From the NCBI GenBank assembly GCA_029532625.1, contig JARFXM010000011.1, positions 1,674,001 through 1,738,000 of the forward strand: a DNA stretch of 64,000 bases. Reading direction: 5' to 3'. Under the pieces are notes generated by a model. That model did no database searches. It had not been told where the DNA came from and saw only the letters and a program-made list of their open reading frames with translations. Of the stretch, positions 34,978-45,096 are shown piece after piece; within the stretch, counting starts at the first letter, position 1, and the number at the start of each line of letters is the position of its first letter. The DNA is from Lomentospora prolificans (taxonomy: Eukaryota > Ascomycota > Sordariomycetes > Microascales > Microascaceae). The translations under genes were made by a program, and so were the position numbers.

Positions 34978-35885
34978 GGTATTTTTTGTTTATTCACTGC
35001 AATAAACTATATATTTAAGAAATCATGAGAACAAGGGCGTTTCTGAGGGCGACCTTGATGCGATTCTGCATGTACGATGTTGTGCTTTTCCCCTGTGTTG
35101 ACTTTCCGGAATCCGTCGACCGGATATGCCTGATTCTGGAGAACCCGGGCGGATTTGTTGCTGGCATGTGCCATTCCAGCCATTACTCTAGCAGAATCCA
35201 ACCACGGTGTCGTTGTGCATTCCATCTTTTGGTCAGGGTTCCCGCTTGACCTCTTGTTTCGTGTAGAGAGAGCACATTTTGGCGCAACTCGGCACCGATT
35301 CGGCGCCGAGCTCAAGGAAATCCGGGCGGATATGCTTTAAAGTCCTTATAGATGTGCCTCAACGGGATTGTGGTATCAATGCTGAATTCATGCATGCCTA
35401 AGCCAATGATCTAGAATCGTCAATTCGCCGTCAAAGAGTAAATCCAGCGGATGAGGAATACGCCGGCCGCGGAGAGAGATAACGCACGTCTTCTACCCCA
35501 CCTCCGTCGTTCCTGCCTTGATCAAGCTTTTGAGGGCATTCCCAGACTCGTGGGGCTTCTCTTGGGGGAAAAAAAAGAGAGAAAAAAAAAAAAAGGTTCC
35601 ACACATTTATAATCCTATCACTGCCGAATTCTACATTCATAAGTTCAAAAGCCGGAGTCATCCTCATCCTCAGTGGTATCAATCCATCTCACTACATCTG
35701 GCCACTAACCCATCCATCCCACTTCCTCTCAGGCGCGATTTACCCCTCCCCCAACCGTGCCAGGCTTCAACCTCACCTCGGTCTCGGTAGCCCATTACCC
35801 CGAGCTATACGTACAAACCACCCCCCGGCCCCCCCAAACAAAAGAACAATAGCCCCGCAAGACCAGTAGTAAAGGAAACAAAGCC
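34978..35885. promoter_or_regulatory. Divergent promoter between sorbitol-type dehydrogenase and SDR
   Basis: This is a 0.9 kb region shared by two divergent genes. The right part is pyrimidine-rich up to the start at 35886. An A-rich run occurs near 35570-35595. No gene is seen. Confidence 0.45.
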
Positions 35886-36811
35886 ATGGCCGCCAACCTC
35901 TTCTCCCTCGAGGGAACCACCGCCGTCGTAACCGGGTGTACCCGCGGCATCGGCCAAGCCATCGCAATCGGTCTCGCCGAAGCCGGTGCCGACCTCCTCC
36001 TCATCCAGGTCCGTACAACGGTAACCCCAAACAATCCCGGGGCTAGAACTGAGCGCTAATCAAGTCCGTAGAGGGACACCTCCAACACGGCGACCAAGGA
36101 AGCCATCGAGAAGCTCGGCCGCAAGGCAACAATCTACACCGCCGACCTCACAGTCCAGGACCAAGTCGCTTCCCTCGCCTCCCGCATCCTCGCCGACGGC
36201 CACGAAGTCCGCATCCTTGTCAACAATGCCGGGATCCAGCGTCGTCATCCCAGCGACCAATTCCCCGATAGCGATTTCAATGAGGTATTCCCTCCTTCAC
36301 TTCTCACTTATTCTACGCAAAAAGGCAGAAAAGGGGGGGTTCAAAAGAACTAATAGCTGTCTAGGTCATCCAAGTCAATCTCAACGTAGTCTTCACTCTC
36401 TGCCGCGACTTCGGCAAACACATGCTCTCTCTGGAACCCTCGCCCGTCACGGGCCGCCGCGGCTCCATCATCAACATGGCCTCCCTACTCTCCTTCCAGG
36501 GCGGCCTCACCGTCCCCGCCTATGCGGCCTCCAAGGGTGCCGTGGCCCAGCTGACCAAGTCGTTTGCGAACGAGTGGACTTCCAGGGGAGTGACTGTCAA
36601 TGCCATTGCGCCGGGCTACATCGCGACGGATATGAACGAGGCGCTGCTCAAGGACGAAAATCGACTCAGGAGCATTAACGAGAGGATCCCAGCGGGGAGG
36701 TGGGGTAGCCCGGAGGATTTTAAGGGTTCGACTGTGTATCTCTCCGGGAGGGCGAGCGGCTATGTGTCGGGACATGTGCTGGCTGTTGACGGGGGTTGGT
36801 TGGGTAGGTGA
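35886..36811 (+). CDS. Short-chain dehydrogenase/reductase, KduD (2-deoxy-D-gluconate 3-dehydrogenase) type
   Basis: This is a classical SDR oxidoreductase of sugars or sugar acids. Exons are 35886-36008, 36072-36284 and 36365-36811, giving 260 aa with all introns in phase 0. Visible motifs are the cofactor loop TGCTRGIG (residues 16-23), NNAG in exon 2, the catalytic Ser near residue 152 (INMASLLSFQGG) and Tyr165-x3-Lys169 in YAASKG. PGYIATDMNEAL and the C-terminal YVSGHVLAVDGGW follow. These traits match KduD-like and sorbose-reductase-like enzymes. An Asp/Arg choice for the cofactor after the second strand is not decisive. Its stop lies 119 bp from that of the convergent Ayg1-like gene. 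Confidence 0.9.
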
Positions 36812-36930
36812 AGGAGGATATCGGTGTATGGGTGACGACGATGATGATGAGACATGGATGTGTGGCTATGAATTTACTAGAATTGGAAGAATACAATACG
36901 CAATGCTTCATATCCTTCGTGAGCATATCA

Positions 36931-38420
36931 TCAAACAGTCTTCTTAGCTCCCTCCATTACGCTTTCCATCCAGGGATAAACAGACACATTGGCCATCGGG
37001 TATCCCATATGCAGTGCTCCGCTGAAAAACCTCGCCTCCTTCGGTGACCCGTACTCGAAGAGCATCATGGAGTCCTCGATCGGCATGAGCCCATCCAGCG
37101 TACCCTATTTCGATTAGTGCCCTCTCCCCTAAAACATCGCACCGCGGAAGTTCATCTTACATTGATGAGCAGGAGCCTCGTTGACGGGTTGTGAATGATG
37201 CCTGTCTCCAAAAGGGAAAACTTCTTCTGCACGCCTTCCCTATACTCCTCCACAGATTCGTACCCATGCTTCATTGCCATGGCCGGTGTAAGCCTAGTTT
37301 CTAAGTTAGCATGCGAGAATCGTATCGTCTCGGAAGCCTTCCGGCTCCGCAATACACTTACTTGAATGGATACTCGTGCCCATCCACCTTCTCTAACCAT
37401 TCCTTGTCAAAGAAATAATGACACCCAGCTCCCTGCGCGATACTTCCCACCAGCCTCTCCCTATGCGTATGCGCAATCCGAATCGCATAATACCCTCCAG
37501 AACTCAACCCCCAAACCATCACCCTCCCCATATCAAACCGCCCATCGCTCTCCATCCACCCCAGCACACTATCCCACAACCGATCAGGACTCTCCGGATC
37601 CGCCGAATCAGCCGGACAGTCCGCCGTTCCGGGAATCTCCACAACGACGCTGCCCCACCCGCGCTTGAGAAACTCGTCGCACCGCACCGTATTATCCGGC
37701 CTGTACCCATCCAGCCCCGTAATAAGGATGACGACGGGGCATTTGGAGCCCCGCCCCGTGTCCCTGGGCATGCGCACGTACACGGGGATGACATCGCGGT
37801 CCTTTCCGGAAGCCTTCACATGCGGGATGGACACATCCTCGACGGGGCAGTCCCAGAGGAGTGCGGCCTTCATGTACACGCGCTTCTGCTCCTCCCAGGC
37901 GCGCCATTTGACGGGGCAGTTGACGACGGGGAAGGCGGTGATGTAGGGGAAGCGCGCGATGCGGAGGACGCAGGCGGCGCGGAGGTAGTAGGCGCTTGCG
38001 AGAGGGAGGTTGCCGGAGGCGAGGGCTTCGTCGCCTGTGGTGGTGAGGGAGGCGGCGACGGGGAAGAAGGCTTCGGTGTATTCAGGGGATGTCCCGTCGT
38101 TGATGTTGTTCTGGGCAATTAGCACTTGTACTGAGTGCTCGATGAAACTGGGCTTACTCTGACGAGGTACTGAAAGATGGGGTCGAAGTCCTCAAATTGT
38201 CCGTCATGGAACGGATAGACGCTCTTAGTACACTGCTGTTCTTTTAACATGTAGGACATTTCATCTCACTATCAGAAGAACGTACCGGAAATTTCCACTT
38301 CGTCTCCCAGAGCGCCTTAATCCCATCATGGTGCTCCATCCTCCTCGCAAACGCCTCCGTCCCCATCAGCCAAACTCTGGGCTCTCCCGGCCCCAACATC
38401 TTGGACTCCGGTACCTTCAT
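36931..38420 (-). CDS. Ayg1-like alpha/beta hydrolase (heptaketide hydrolase / FrsA-related)
   Basis: The Ayg1 family shortens polyketide chains in Aspergillus DHN-melanin synthesis; relatives include other C-C or ester hydrolases. Exons are 38286-38420, 38158-38232, 37362-38110, 37161-37293 and 36931-37104, giving 421 aa with phases agreeing. The N-terminal cap part holds ALWETKWKFP, SVYPFHDGQFEDFDPIF and NINDGTSPEYTEAF. The hydrolase core has VVEIPGTADCPADSADPESP, the nucleophile elbow WGLSSGGYYAIR (Ser near 273), the acid in LINGTLDGLMPIED and the His in LHMGYP. The triad is therefore complete. No polyketide synthase is in the window, so a melanin role is not established; the neighbouring dehydrogenases suggest another small-molecule route. 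Confidence 0.9.
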
Positions 38421-40656
38421 ATCCTCTGCAGGAAGTCACCTCTTCAATAAGAGGTGGTGTAGGAAAGTGAGAGAACTCAAGCTATCACACGGACAATAGT
38501 CTTCTTTAGCAAACAGCCTTCGTCCAGTATGCGTAACGACAGGAGAAACCTAGGTCTGTTTCCTCAATTTCCGAGCTCGCTGGCTTCTTTTCTTCACCGC
38601 GAAGTAAGACGCTGCACGTTTTGCTAGATATAGGGACCTCAGAGGACGAAAGCATATATGAATTCGAAAACGGGAAAAGGAAAAGGCCGAACCGAGACTG
38701 CAGCGAAGTGATTCTCATACGTGCAAATGCAACATCGAGGTCGTCCAACACATTGACCTAAAGGGAGAGGATGGGGCCCAATGTGCGTTATATATCGGAA
38801 AAGCAAGCCATCACCGCGTGAAAGAAACTGGTCGGACTTGGGAAATTCAGGGATGCACGAGGGAAGAAGATAGTCGCGAGTTTCCTCCTTTGAAAATGGG
38901 GGCAGGCGGCATCAGCAGATCTAGTGATGAGCCTGGCAATGTGGAGTTGAGGTTACATAGGGCTCGGAGCTGTGGAACGATGGCGTTCATGAAGCGTTGG
39001 GGATATCCGGCCGGATGGTGTCCTCATAGTTCGGACAGGGTGGTGAAGAGGAGACAATGGATTGGCCTCGTTCATCTTACAGCTTTTGATAGTACTAGGG
39101 TTCGGTTAGAAAACCTCAAGAGAGCTCGAACTCTCACAGAAACCCCTAGCACGTCTACTACAGTCTAGGTCAGGTCACAGCATCTTCAGAGCATGCCAAG
39201 AGCACTTCAGACATCGGAGCTTCAATCCAAACTATCCATGGATAGATGCGGGCACGCCAAGGCCAAAACACTTCACACCCTCGCCCACTTCGGCATAGAG
39301 CTAGAGGTAGTGGAACTACCTGCGGCCACCCAATTAGGAGATACAACCTAGAAGAGATTCCGAAGGTCCTTTTTTACAGATGGCCTCGCCTTTGTGGAGC
39401 TCGTAACGGCGTTGGGCCTTTCTTGAGGGGATATACCTCCTCTGCCTGGGCCGGGTCGGCCCGGACTTAGGAGGGCGACCTATGACCGCGATGGTAGGTC
39501 TGTAGAGGGCTATGGACTGGAGGCTGGCCCCCGAAGGACCGCCTGGCAGATGATGAGTATTTCTATTTATTCCCGTATATTCCCTTGAAATAGTGTATTT
39601 GCTATGATTTCCCCCATTCATTTTATATGGCTGGAAATACCTTGGTAGGGAGGGTGTAATTGAAAAGTAGGACCGAGATTCCGCACTGTGGGGGAGAGCC
39701 TGTTGCTCGCTTCCAAGTAAAGGAAGGGACCGAATGATCCAATCCTGACATCCGCCTATGGCGTGAAATGATACATCTCTCACAGCTTCATGTTCAAGAG
39801 GTTGTTCGCTTTGTGGTTTGATTCTTGGCGATGCGATCTGTTGTAGAGAACGATGGAGTAACGGGTCTCAGTCGCTGTCTGACACGTATTGATCAAGAAT
39901 GAGACCCATCACGGAATCGGATGATGGCCGAGATATTAGGTGAGAGTGACACCAATGTCTTCAGCTGGCGCCTTCAACAAATCCGTCAACAGACCCAACG
40001 TCTCGTAAACTCCACCCACCAGCCTTAGCGAGCCCCACGCCTACCTCTGTGTCCGAGAGGTGGTTGTCAGCAATAATCCCGCTCAGCCAAGAGTGAGTGC
40101 CTCTTTCGGTCTCGCGGAATCAGCAAAGGGTCGACTCTGATGACGTTGGATAATCCTGATGTATGAGGGGTGTCGGCTTCGAAGACCATCCCCGAGTGTC
40201 CTATCGAGGGAACTTGTGGGAAAAAGAAATGACGAGGTCATGCTGTTTTAAAAAGACCCTCAGGCCAAATCTTGGCTTTTTCTTCCAGGCCAAGCTTCAC
40301 AAAAAGGGCGCCCACCATCTATATATATGTAAGCAGGCTCTGCTCATAAAGCGGAAGAACGGAAGGACATGCGCGTCCAGTTCCCTTCTTCTTCCAACCC
40401 TCTATATATTCACAACTTTCCCTCTAATACAAAACACCAGGCAATAATCAGTCCCAGTTGTTAAAGAATATCCGAAAAAAAAAAGCACGCAGCCAGCTTG
40501 CCCTCCTCCGACCCGCATCTACTCGTTCCTGAGACTCTTGACTCATCATGCGTGGCCGACACAGAGTTTCACAGGAAGATCAGGGCTGAGAGGGCGATGG
40601 ACTAAGACAAGGAAAAAGAAGATAAAGGCGAAACGACAGGAAGGGGAGCGTCAAAA
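38421..40656. other. 2.2 kb intergenic region
   Basis: No domain or plausible exon chain is present on either strand. The longest frames are about 150 codons without conservation signals. Confidence 0.45.
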
Positions 40657-41265
40657 TCAAGAGGATTTACTCTTGGATCCCTCATAATAGTGCGCCATCT
40701 GCAAGCCCGCCCTCTTGAACCCGCACTTGATGTAGAAGCCTTCGTTGGTCTCGCTGCAGTCGAGAATGCTCTTGTAGCAACCCACCTTCTCGGCGACGTA
40801 GTCGAGAGCCTGGATGATGCGAAGGCCGAGTTTCTTGCCCTGTTGGTCCTTGGCAACGGCAATATCCTCGATGTGGCCGACCTGGCCCAAGCTGTGGATG
40901 CTGCGCCGAAGAATATCCGTTAGCAATTGGAGATTTTCCCTCGTTCACTCTAAATATTCCTCGGGAAAAGCAGGGCTGTAGACATACAACTTCTTCTCAA
41001 CAATTAGGGCACCCGTGCCAACGATAATGCCCCTCGTGGTGTCCTCGACAACGAGAATGTAGTACCCGTCCTGCCCCGCCATCCAGTTGTACCTCTGCTC
41101 AAAGGCCTCGCGCGTCACGTCACCCACGGTGGTCAACACGCGGAGGCAGTCCAGGAAGCCCGCATCGTAGTCGGTGGGACGGAGCGCGCGGATCGAGTAG
41201 CCCTCGGGGAGTGACGAGGCGACCTCGGGCGAGAGGAGGTCGGCTGAGAAGAGTCCTTCAGTCAT
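40657..41265 (-). CDS. gna1: Glucosamine 6-phosphate N-acetyltransferase Gna1 (GNAT fold)
   Basis: Gna1 acetylates glucosamine-6-phosphate with acetyl-CoA in the UDP-N-acetylglucosamine pathway that feeds chitin and glycoprotein synthesis. Exons are 40988-41265 and 40657-40900, giving 173 aa. The intron (GTATGT donor, CTAAC branch, GCAG acceptor) joins VEKKF to IHSLGQVGHIEDIAVAKD. The acetyl-CoA loop is QQGKKLGLRIIQALD. The C-terminal substrate part is CYKSILDCSETNEGFYIKC followed by GFKRAGLQMAHYYEG. The protein is complete and of normal length. Unspliced, the first exon runs into a stop after 106 codons. Confidence 0.94.
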
Positions 41266-42038
41266 TTTGGCAGTGGATTTTCAGTGGGAAAAGGACTTGA
41301 TAGCTTCGATTGGGGTTGAGAGAGGGGAGAGAATTCTAGATGTGGGCTTAGAGTTGGGCGGGAATAAAAAACAATCTCGAAGACAAGCGGGTCGGAGAAG
41401 CTGCTGCTGCTGAGCACTTGGAAGGAGGGGTAATATTTTCGTAGCACCAGCGTAGCGTGGTAGCCAGCTAGAGGGGCTGTAAGCTGGCTGAGGTGGCCAG
41501 CCAGCCGCCCAACCTCGACCGCCTAATATGCACTGTTGCCCCTGCCAGGCTGGCTAGTTTCCCGACCCGCCGGAAGGCAGGAGCTGAAATCCATGGCTGG
41601 CCCAATGCCCTGATTTGGTACCTGTGTCTTCGTATCCGCCCTTGACTGGCTGGCTCAGCCCCTCGTGGCCCTGAACTAGGCCGGCCCTTGCTGGCTTAAG
41701 TCAGCCAGCGCTACGAAGTACATTGGTCAATGCCGCCAGGGCTGGCTGGCTGTGCTCCGGCTGGCTCAAGCCCAAGGGCATTGAGGCATGGGTGGCACGC
41801 GTGCTGGCGGGTCAGTGGGTCCAGTTGTCATTTTTAGAAGCTGGCAACAGGCAGTGGCATCGGCTCAAGAGTTGACCACGAGTATCAATCCCCATTCCGA
41901 ATTGGGCAATAGACAATAGCGCAAGCAAGATCCCGGAATAATATCACCTTAACTGATGTCCGCCATATCCAAAATTGTTAGCGCTCATCGAATCAAAAAG
42001 GGAACAAGAAAGGGTATATCCAAAACCCAGATAGCAGC
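41266..42038. other. Intergenic spacer dominated by CTGGC/GCCAG motifs
   Basis: No gene is present. Between 41460 and 41810 the pentamer CTGGC or its complement GCCAG occurs about 16 times, often as GGCTGGCTGG or CCAGCCAGCC. Some copies form local inverted pairs, such as those at 41484 and 41496. Confidence 0.75.
41460..41810. repeat. Cluster of short CTGGC/GCCAG motifs in both orientations
   Basis: By eye there are about 16 pentamer hits in 350 bp, where chance predicts fewer than one. Spacing is irregular, so this is not a simple tandem array. Confidence 0.7.
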
Positions 42039-44310
42039 CTAGTAGATATCCATACACTCCCCATCATTATCTACTGGATTCTCCTCCCCCAAAGATTGTT
42101 GCTGCCCCCGGACACCACCGGGCTGCTGGCGGACATTCGCCTGCGCAAAGGTAGGGGCTCTCCAGAAAGGGTCCCCAAGCTGAGCCTCATAACTAGGAGA
42201 AGTATCGGGAAGTTGCACCTCCCAGCTATGGCCCAACTGGCAGCTGTAACTTGGCTGCTCGTGGATATTCGTCTGTCCAAAGGTGCGGGGTCTCCAGATG
42301 GGGTCCCCCAACTGAACATCATCCTCGACCTCCGGATCGTCCATGGTGGCCCTGGATGGCTCCTCCGGGAGCCAGAAGCTCGATCCATCATCAATCTCGA
42401 TGGTCCTTGACGCTTCCTGTTCAGGACGAGGGCTTGATCCATCACTAATATCACTGTCATAGAATTCATCCTCCGGGCTAGCCACCGTGTGATGCGCATC
42501 TTGCTCGTTCCCTGCGACAAGTCCACAACCCTTGATCACATCCGATTTATCGACTCCCCATTTCGGCCTCGAGCACTCGGAAGATTTTGAGCTAATCTTA
42601 ATCGTCCTCGCCTCGGGGCTAGCCCCACCTCTTCTGAGCGAAATTGTAATTGCATGACCTGCGTAAAGCAGATTCAAGCGATCCAGACCCCTCTCCGTCA
42701 CAAAACTTTTTGCGGATGTCACCAAGCGTTTCGCAGATTCGACCATAGGTGTCTGGATCTCCAAACCCTCGATAGGATTCCTGGAGTGGAACCTCCAACA
42801 CTGTGTGTTATCTACATTGACACAGAAAGCGTAATCCGTGTCCTCTGCGAGACCGATCTAGACATCGACTGTGGTTTTAACGACACCGGTCTTAGAGGCC
42901 CTAGACGTTGAAAGGAGCTCGAAAGACTCAAAGTGCTTCACCGCGAAATGAGTGCAGAGGTCCGAAGGGTTCAAGGTGAAAGAGAGCTTATCCGGTATCC
43001 TCTCACTCTCTCGGCCCGGTATATTGGCGATATAAATCGTCGTCGGCGAAGCCTGCGCCAGCTGCTGAGCCGTGGCAAGACAGATATTGCCGTTCGCACC
43101 CATCTGCCGGAAGTAGATGCCTGGCTCTCGGCGGATTCCGCGTAGCACCAAGCAGATGAAGCGGTTTCCGGTAGTCTTCCAGTTTAAACAGGCAAGAACG
43201 TGACCTGAGGCTGCTTTCAGTAGCCGAACGGGTAACCGAAGTCCACGAGCCGTCAGCAGAGGGACATTAAACTGGAAGTCTGCATTGGTCGCTAGTGGTG
43301 ACTTATTGGAAGGACGTAGAGTTGGATTGATTCTCCAAATATCAGCAAAATTGAACACTGGGGAGGAGTCCACCCGAAACGCGGCAGGCGTCTCCGCAAG
43401 GGGACCAACAGCCCGAGTCCTTCCCATCGACTCTATCTCATCAGGATCGTAGACTTTTAAATGGGGACCCCTCAATAGCAAAGACAGATCTTCCTTAGCC
43501 CTTAAAATCTCATCCTGGAGCCGTAAAAATGCCCGCGTGCCCTCACCGTAAATCAGCGGCATATTGACCCCAAACAATCCAAGGAGCGAATACGCCGCAT
43601 CCTCAAGCCTCGTCGTTTGCCTCGTCGCAGCCCACGACATGATCTGAGCCGCATTGCACCTCGATGGCGGGCTCCCACCAAGCACAAGCTTGTCTATGCC
43701 CGTGATTTCTGATAGCTCGTTCCTGATGGATGACTTGCTGCCGATTTCTGACCAGTCGGCGGCGTAGAACTCGACCACTTTTGGAGCGATGAGCTCCTGT
43801 AGAGTCCAACCGCGCGTGAACCATCGACTTTCACGGAATTTCGTCGTCGGACGCCAACGCCACTGCACGGGTCCATCTTGTGTTGTGTCACGGAAAAAAG
43901 AACCTGCCTCTTCGGTGGTAGGGATATCGATGAGGTAGGCATAGCATACAGAGGCTTCCTCGTACCAGCGATACATGGAATTAATGGCCTCTGTGAGCTC
44001 GGCGCTGCTAGTCTTGTCGATACTACTCGCATGTCAGGACATCGTTTCCAAAGGAGTTAGGCGCAGGGAAAACTTACCAGCAAGTGTCTATCCATGCGTA
44101 TGCGAATCCATCATCTCGTGCCTTCTTGCAGAATGACCAGATTTTCACCCAACCTTGGGTCTCCTGCGAGCTCAGAGTTGGCTGAATACGAGAGAATTGC
44201 TGGATCGTAACCTCGTCGGCGCCCCATGTATGGGACAGAATGGCGTACGGCTTGGGAGGCAGGTCAGGATACTCTTCAAGCTCCCTCGTCTCGGTGTTGA
44301 TTATCCTCAT
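42039..44310 (-). pseudogene. HET-domain (heterokaryon incompatibility) gene interrupted by in-frame TAG
   Basis: The start is MRIINTETRELEEY at 44310. Exon 1 is 44078-44310 and a 55 nt intron gives exon 2 from 44022 down. The HET domain is complete: YAILSHTWG (residues 23-31), GFAYAWIDTCCIDK, MYRWYEEASVCYAYLIDI, RWFTRGWTLQELIAP. The usual segment DAAYSLLGLFGVNMPLIYGEG follows it. At codon 466 a TAG (42858-42860) stops translation after TTVDV. The same frame then stays open for 272 codons to a stop at 42039, with sensible protein sequence (EDTDYAFCVNVDNTQCWRFH, then an acidic C-terminus). The natural protein was thus probably about 737 aa. A truncated 465 aa HET protein may still be made. Confidence 0.85.
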
Positions 44311-45096
44311 TCTACCAGGTAGCCCGACGTGGTTTCCGCCAAATTTCACGGATCAAAAGTCGGGGTTGTTCAATAATATTGCGACTCGTGGAATTTCTCA
44401 TAGTTTCGGGCTGGAAGCCTCCTATATGAGGGACTCTATCCTTTGACGTACGAGAGAGGCCGAGAGTGAAATTTGAGTGTTAAATCGACATTTGTGATCC
44501 TGCATGAGGGGGCGGGCTTTGGCCTCTAAGGCTACCAACCGCCGTTAGATGCATACGGCCCATTCGAAGGCTTATACAAAAAACAAGTTGGCAGATTGCA
44601 ATGGATTTTTGATTGATTCTTCTGGTAACTTGGAGGTGTGAAGCTACCCGAAGTTTGAACCACGATATTTCATGTAGCAGAAATAACATGGAAATCTATG
44701 TTGGTGATCGCAGTGAACTTGGTCTTTGCCATGTCTCCAAAGATTTGCGTCGGGCGGTTGCTGGACGGAGCACCCGCAATCGCAGGTGTATTGTTCCGTC
44801 AGCGCCATAGTCAGAGCACCAGCCAATCCCCGCATACTTGGCGAGGACTTCTGCGCGCCCACGTTCGCGACTTACATCTTTTAAAAAGCACCATCCGTAC
44901 TGAGATAGCCAAAATTCGATTTGATTCAAGGCTTCTAACATGGTATCCCAAGATACCCTTTATATATACAGAATATTTTACTCCGCCATGCCGACGCCTC
45001 GTACCAAAAAAAAGTATGCATATATGCCGCTTTTAAACATCAAAGAAGAAGAAAAGGGGGGTTCATAGCCCCAAAAGATCTATATCATTTCGTGAT
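44311..45096. other. Intergenic between HET gene and fumarase
   Basis: This holds the HET gene leader and the fumarase 3' flank. No gene is seen. Confidence 0.45.

Noticed and set aside
36931..38420. Ayg1-like gene as proof of a DHN-melanin cluster
   Set aside because: No polyketide synthase, scytalone dehydratase or naphthol reductase is in the window; the SDR nearby is KduD-like.
39334..39783. 149-codon minus-strand open frame
   Set aside because: No conserved motif is present and a start followed by low-similarity text suggests chance.
42858..42860. TAG in the HET gene explained by a spliced-out intron
   Set aside because: No GT donor with a matching AG acceptor around the codon restores the frame, and frame is already continuous on both sides.
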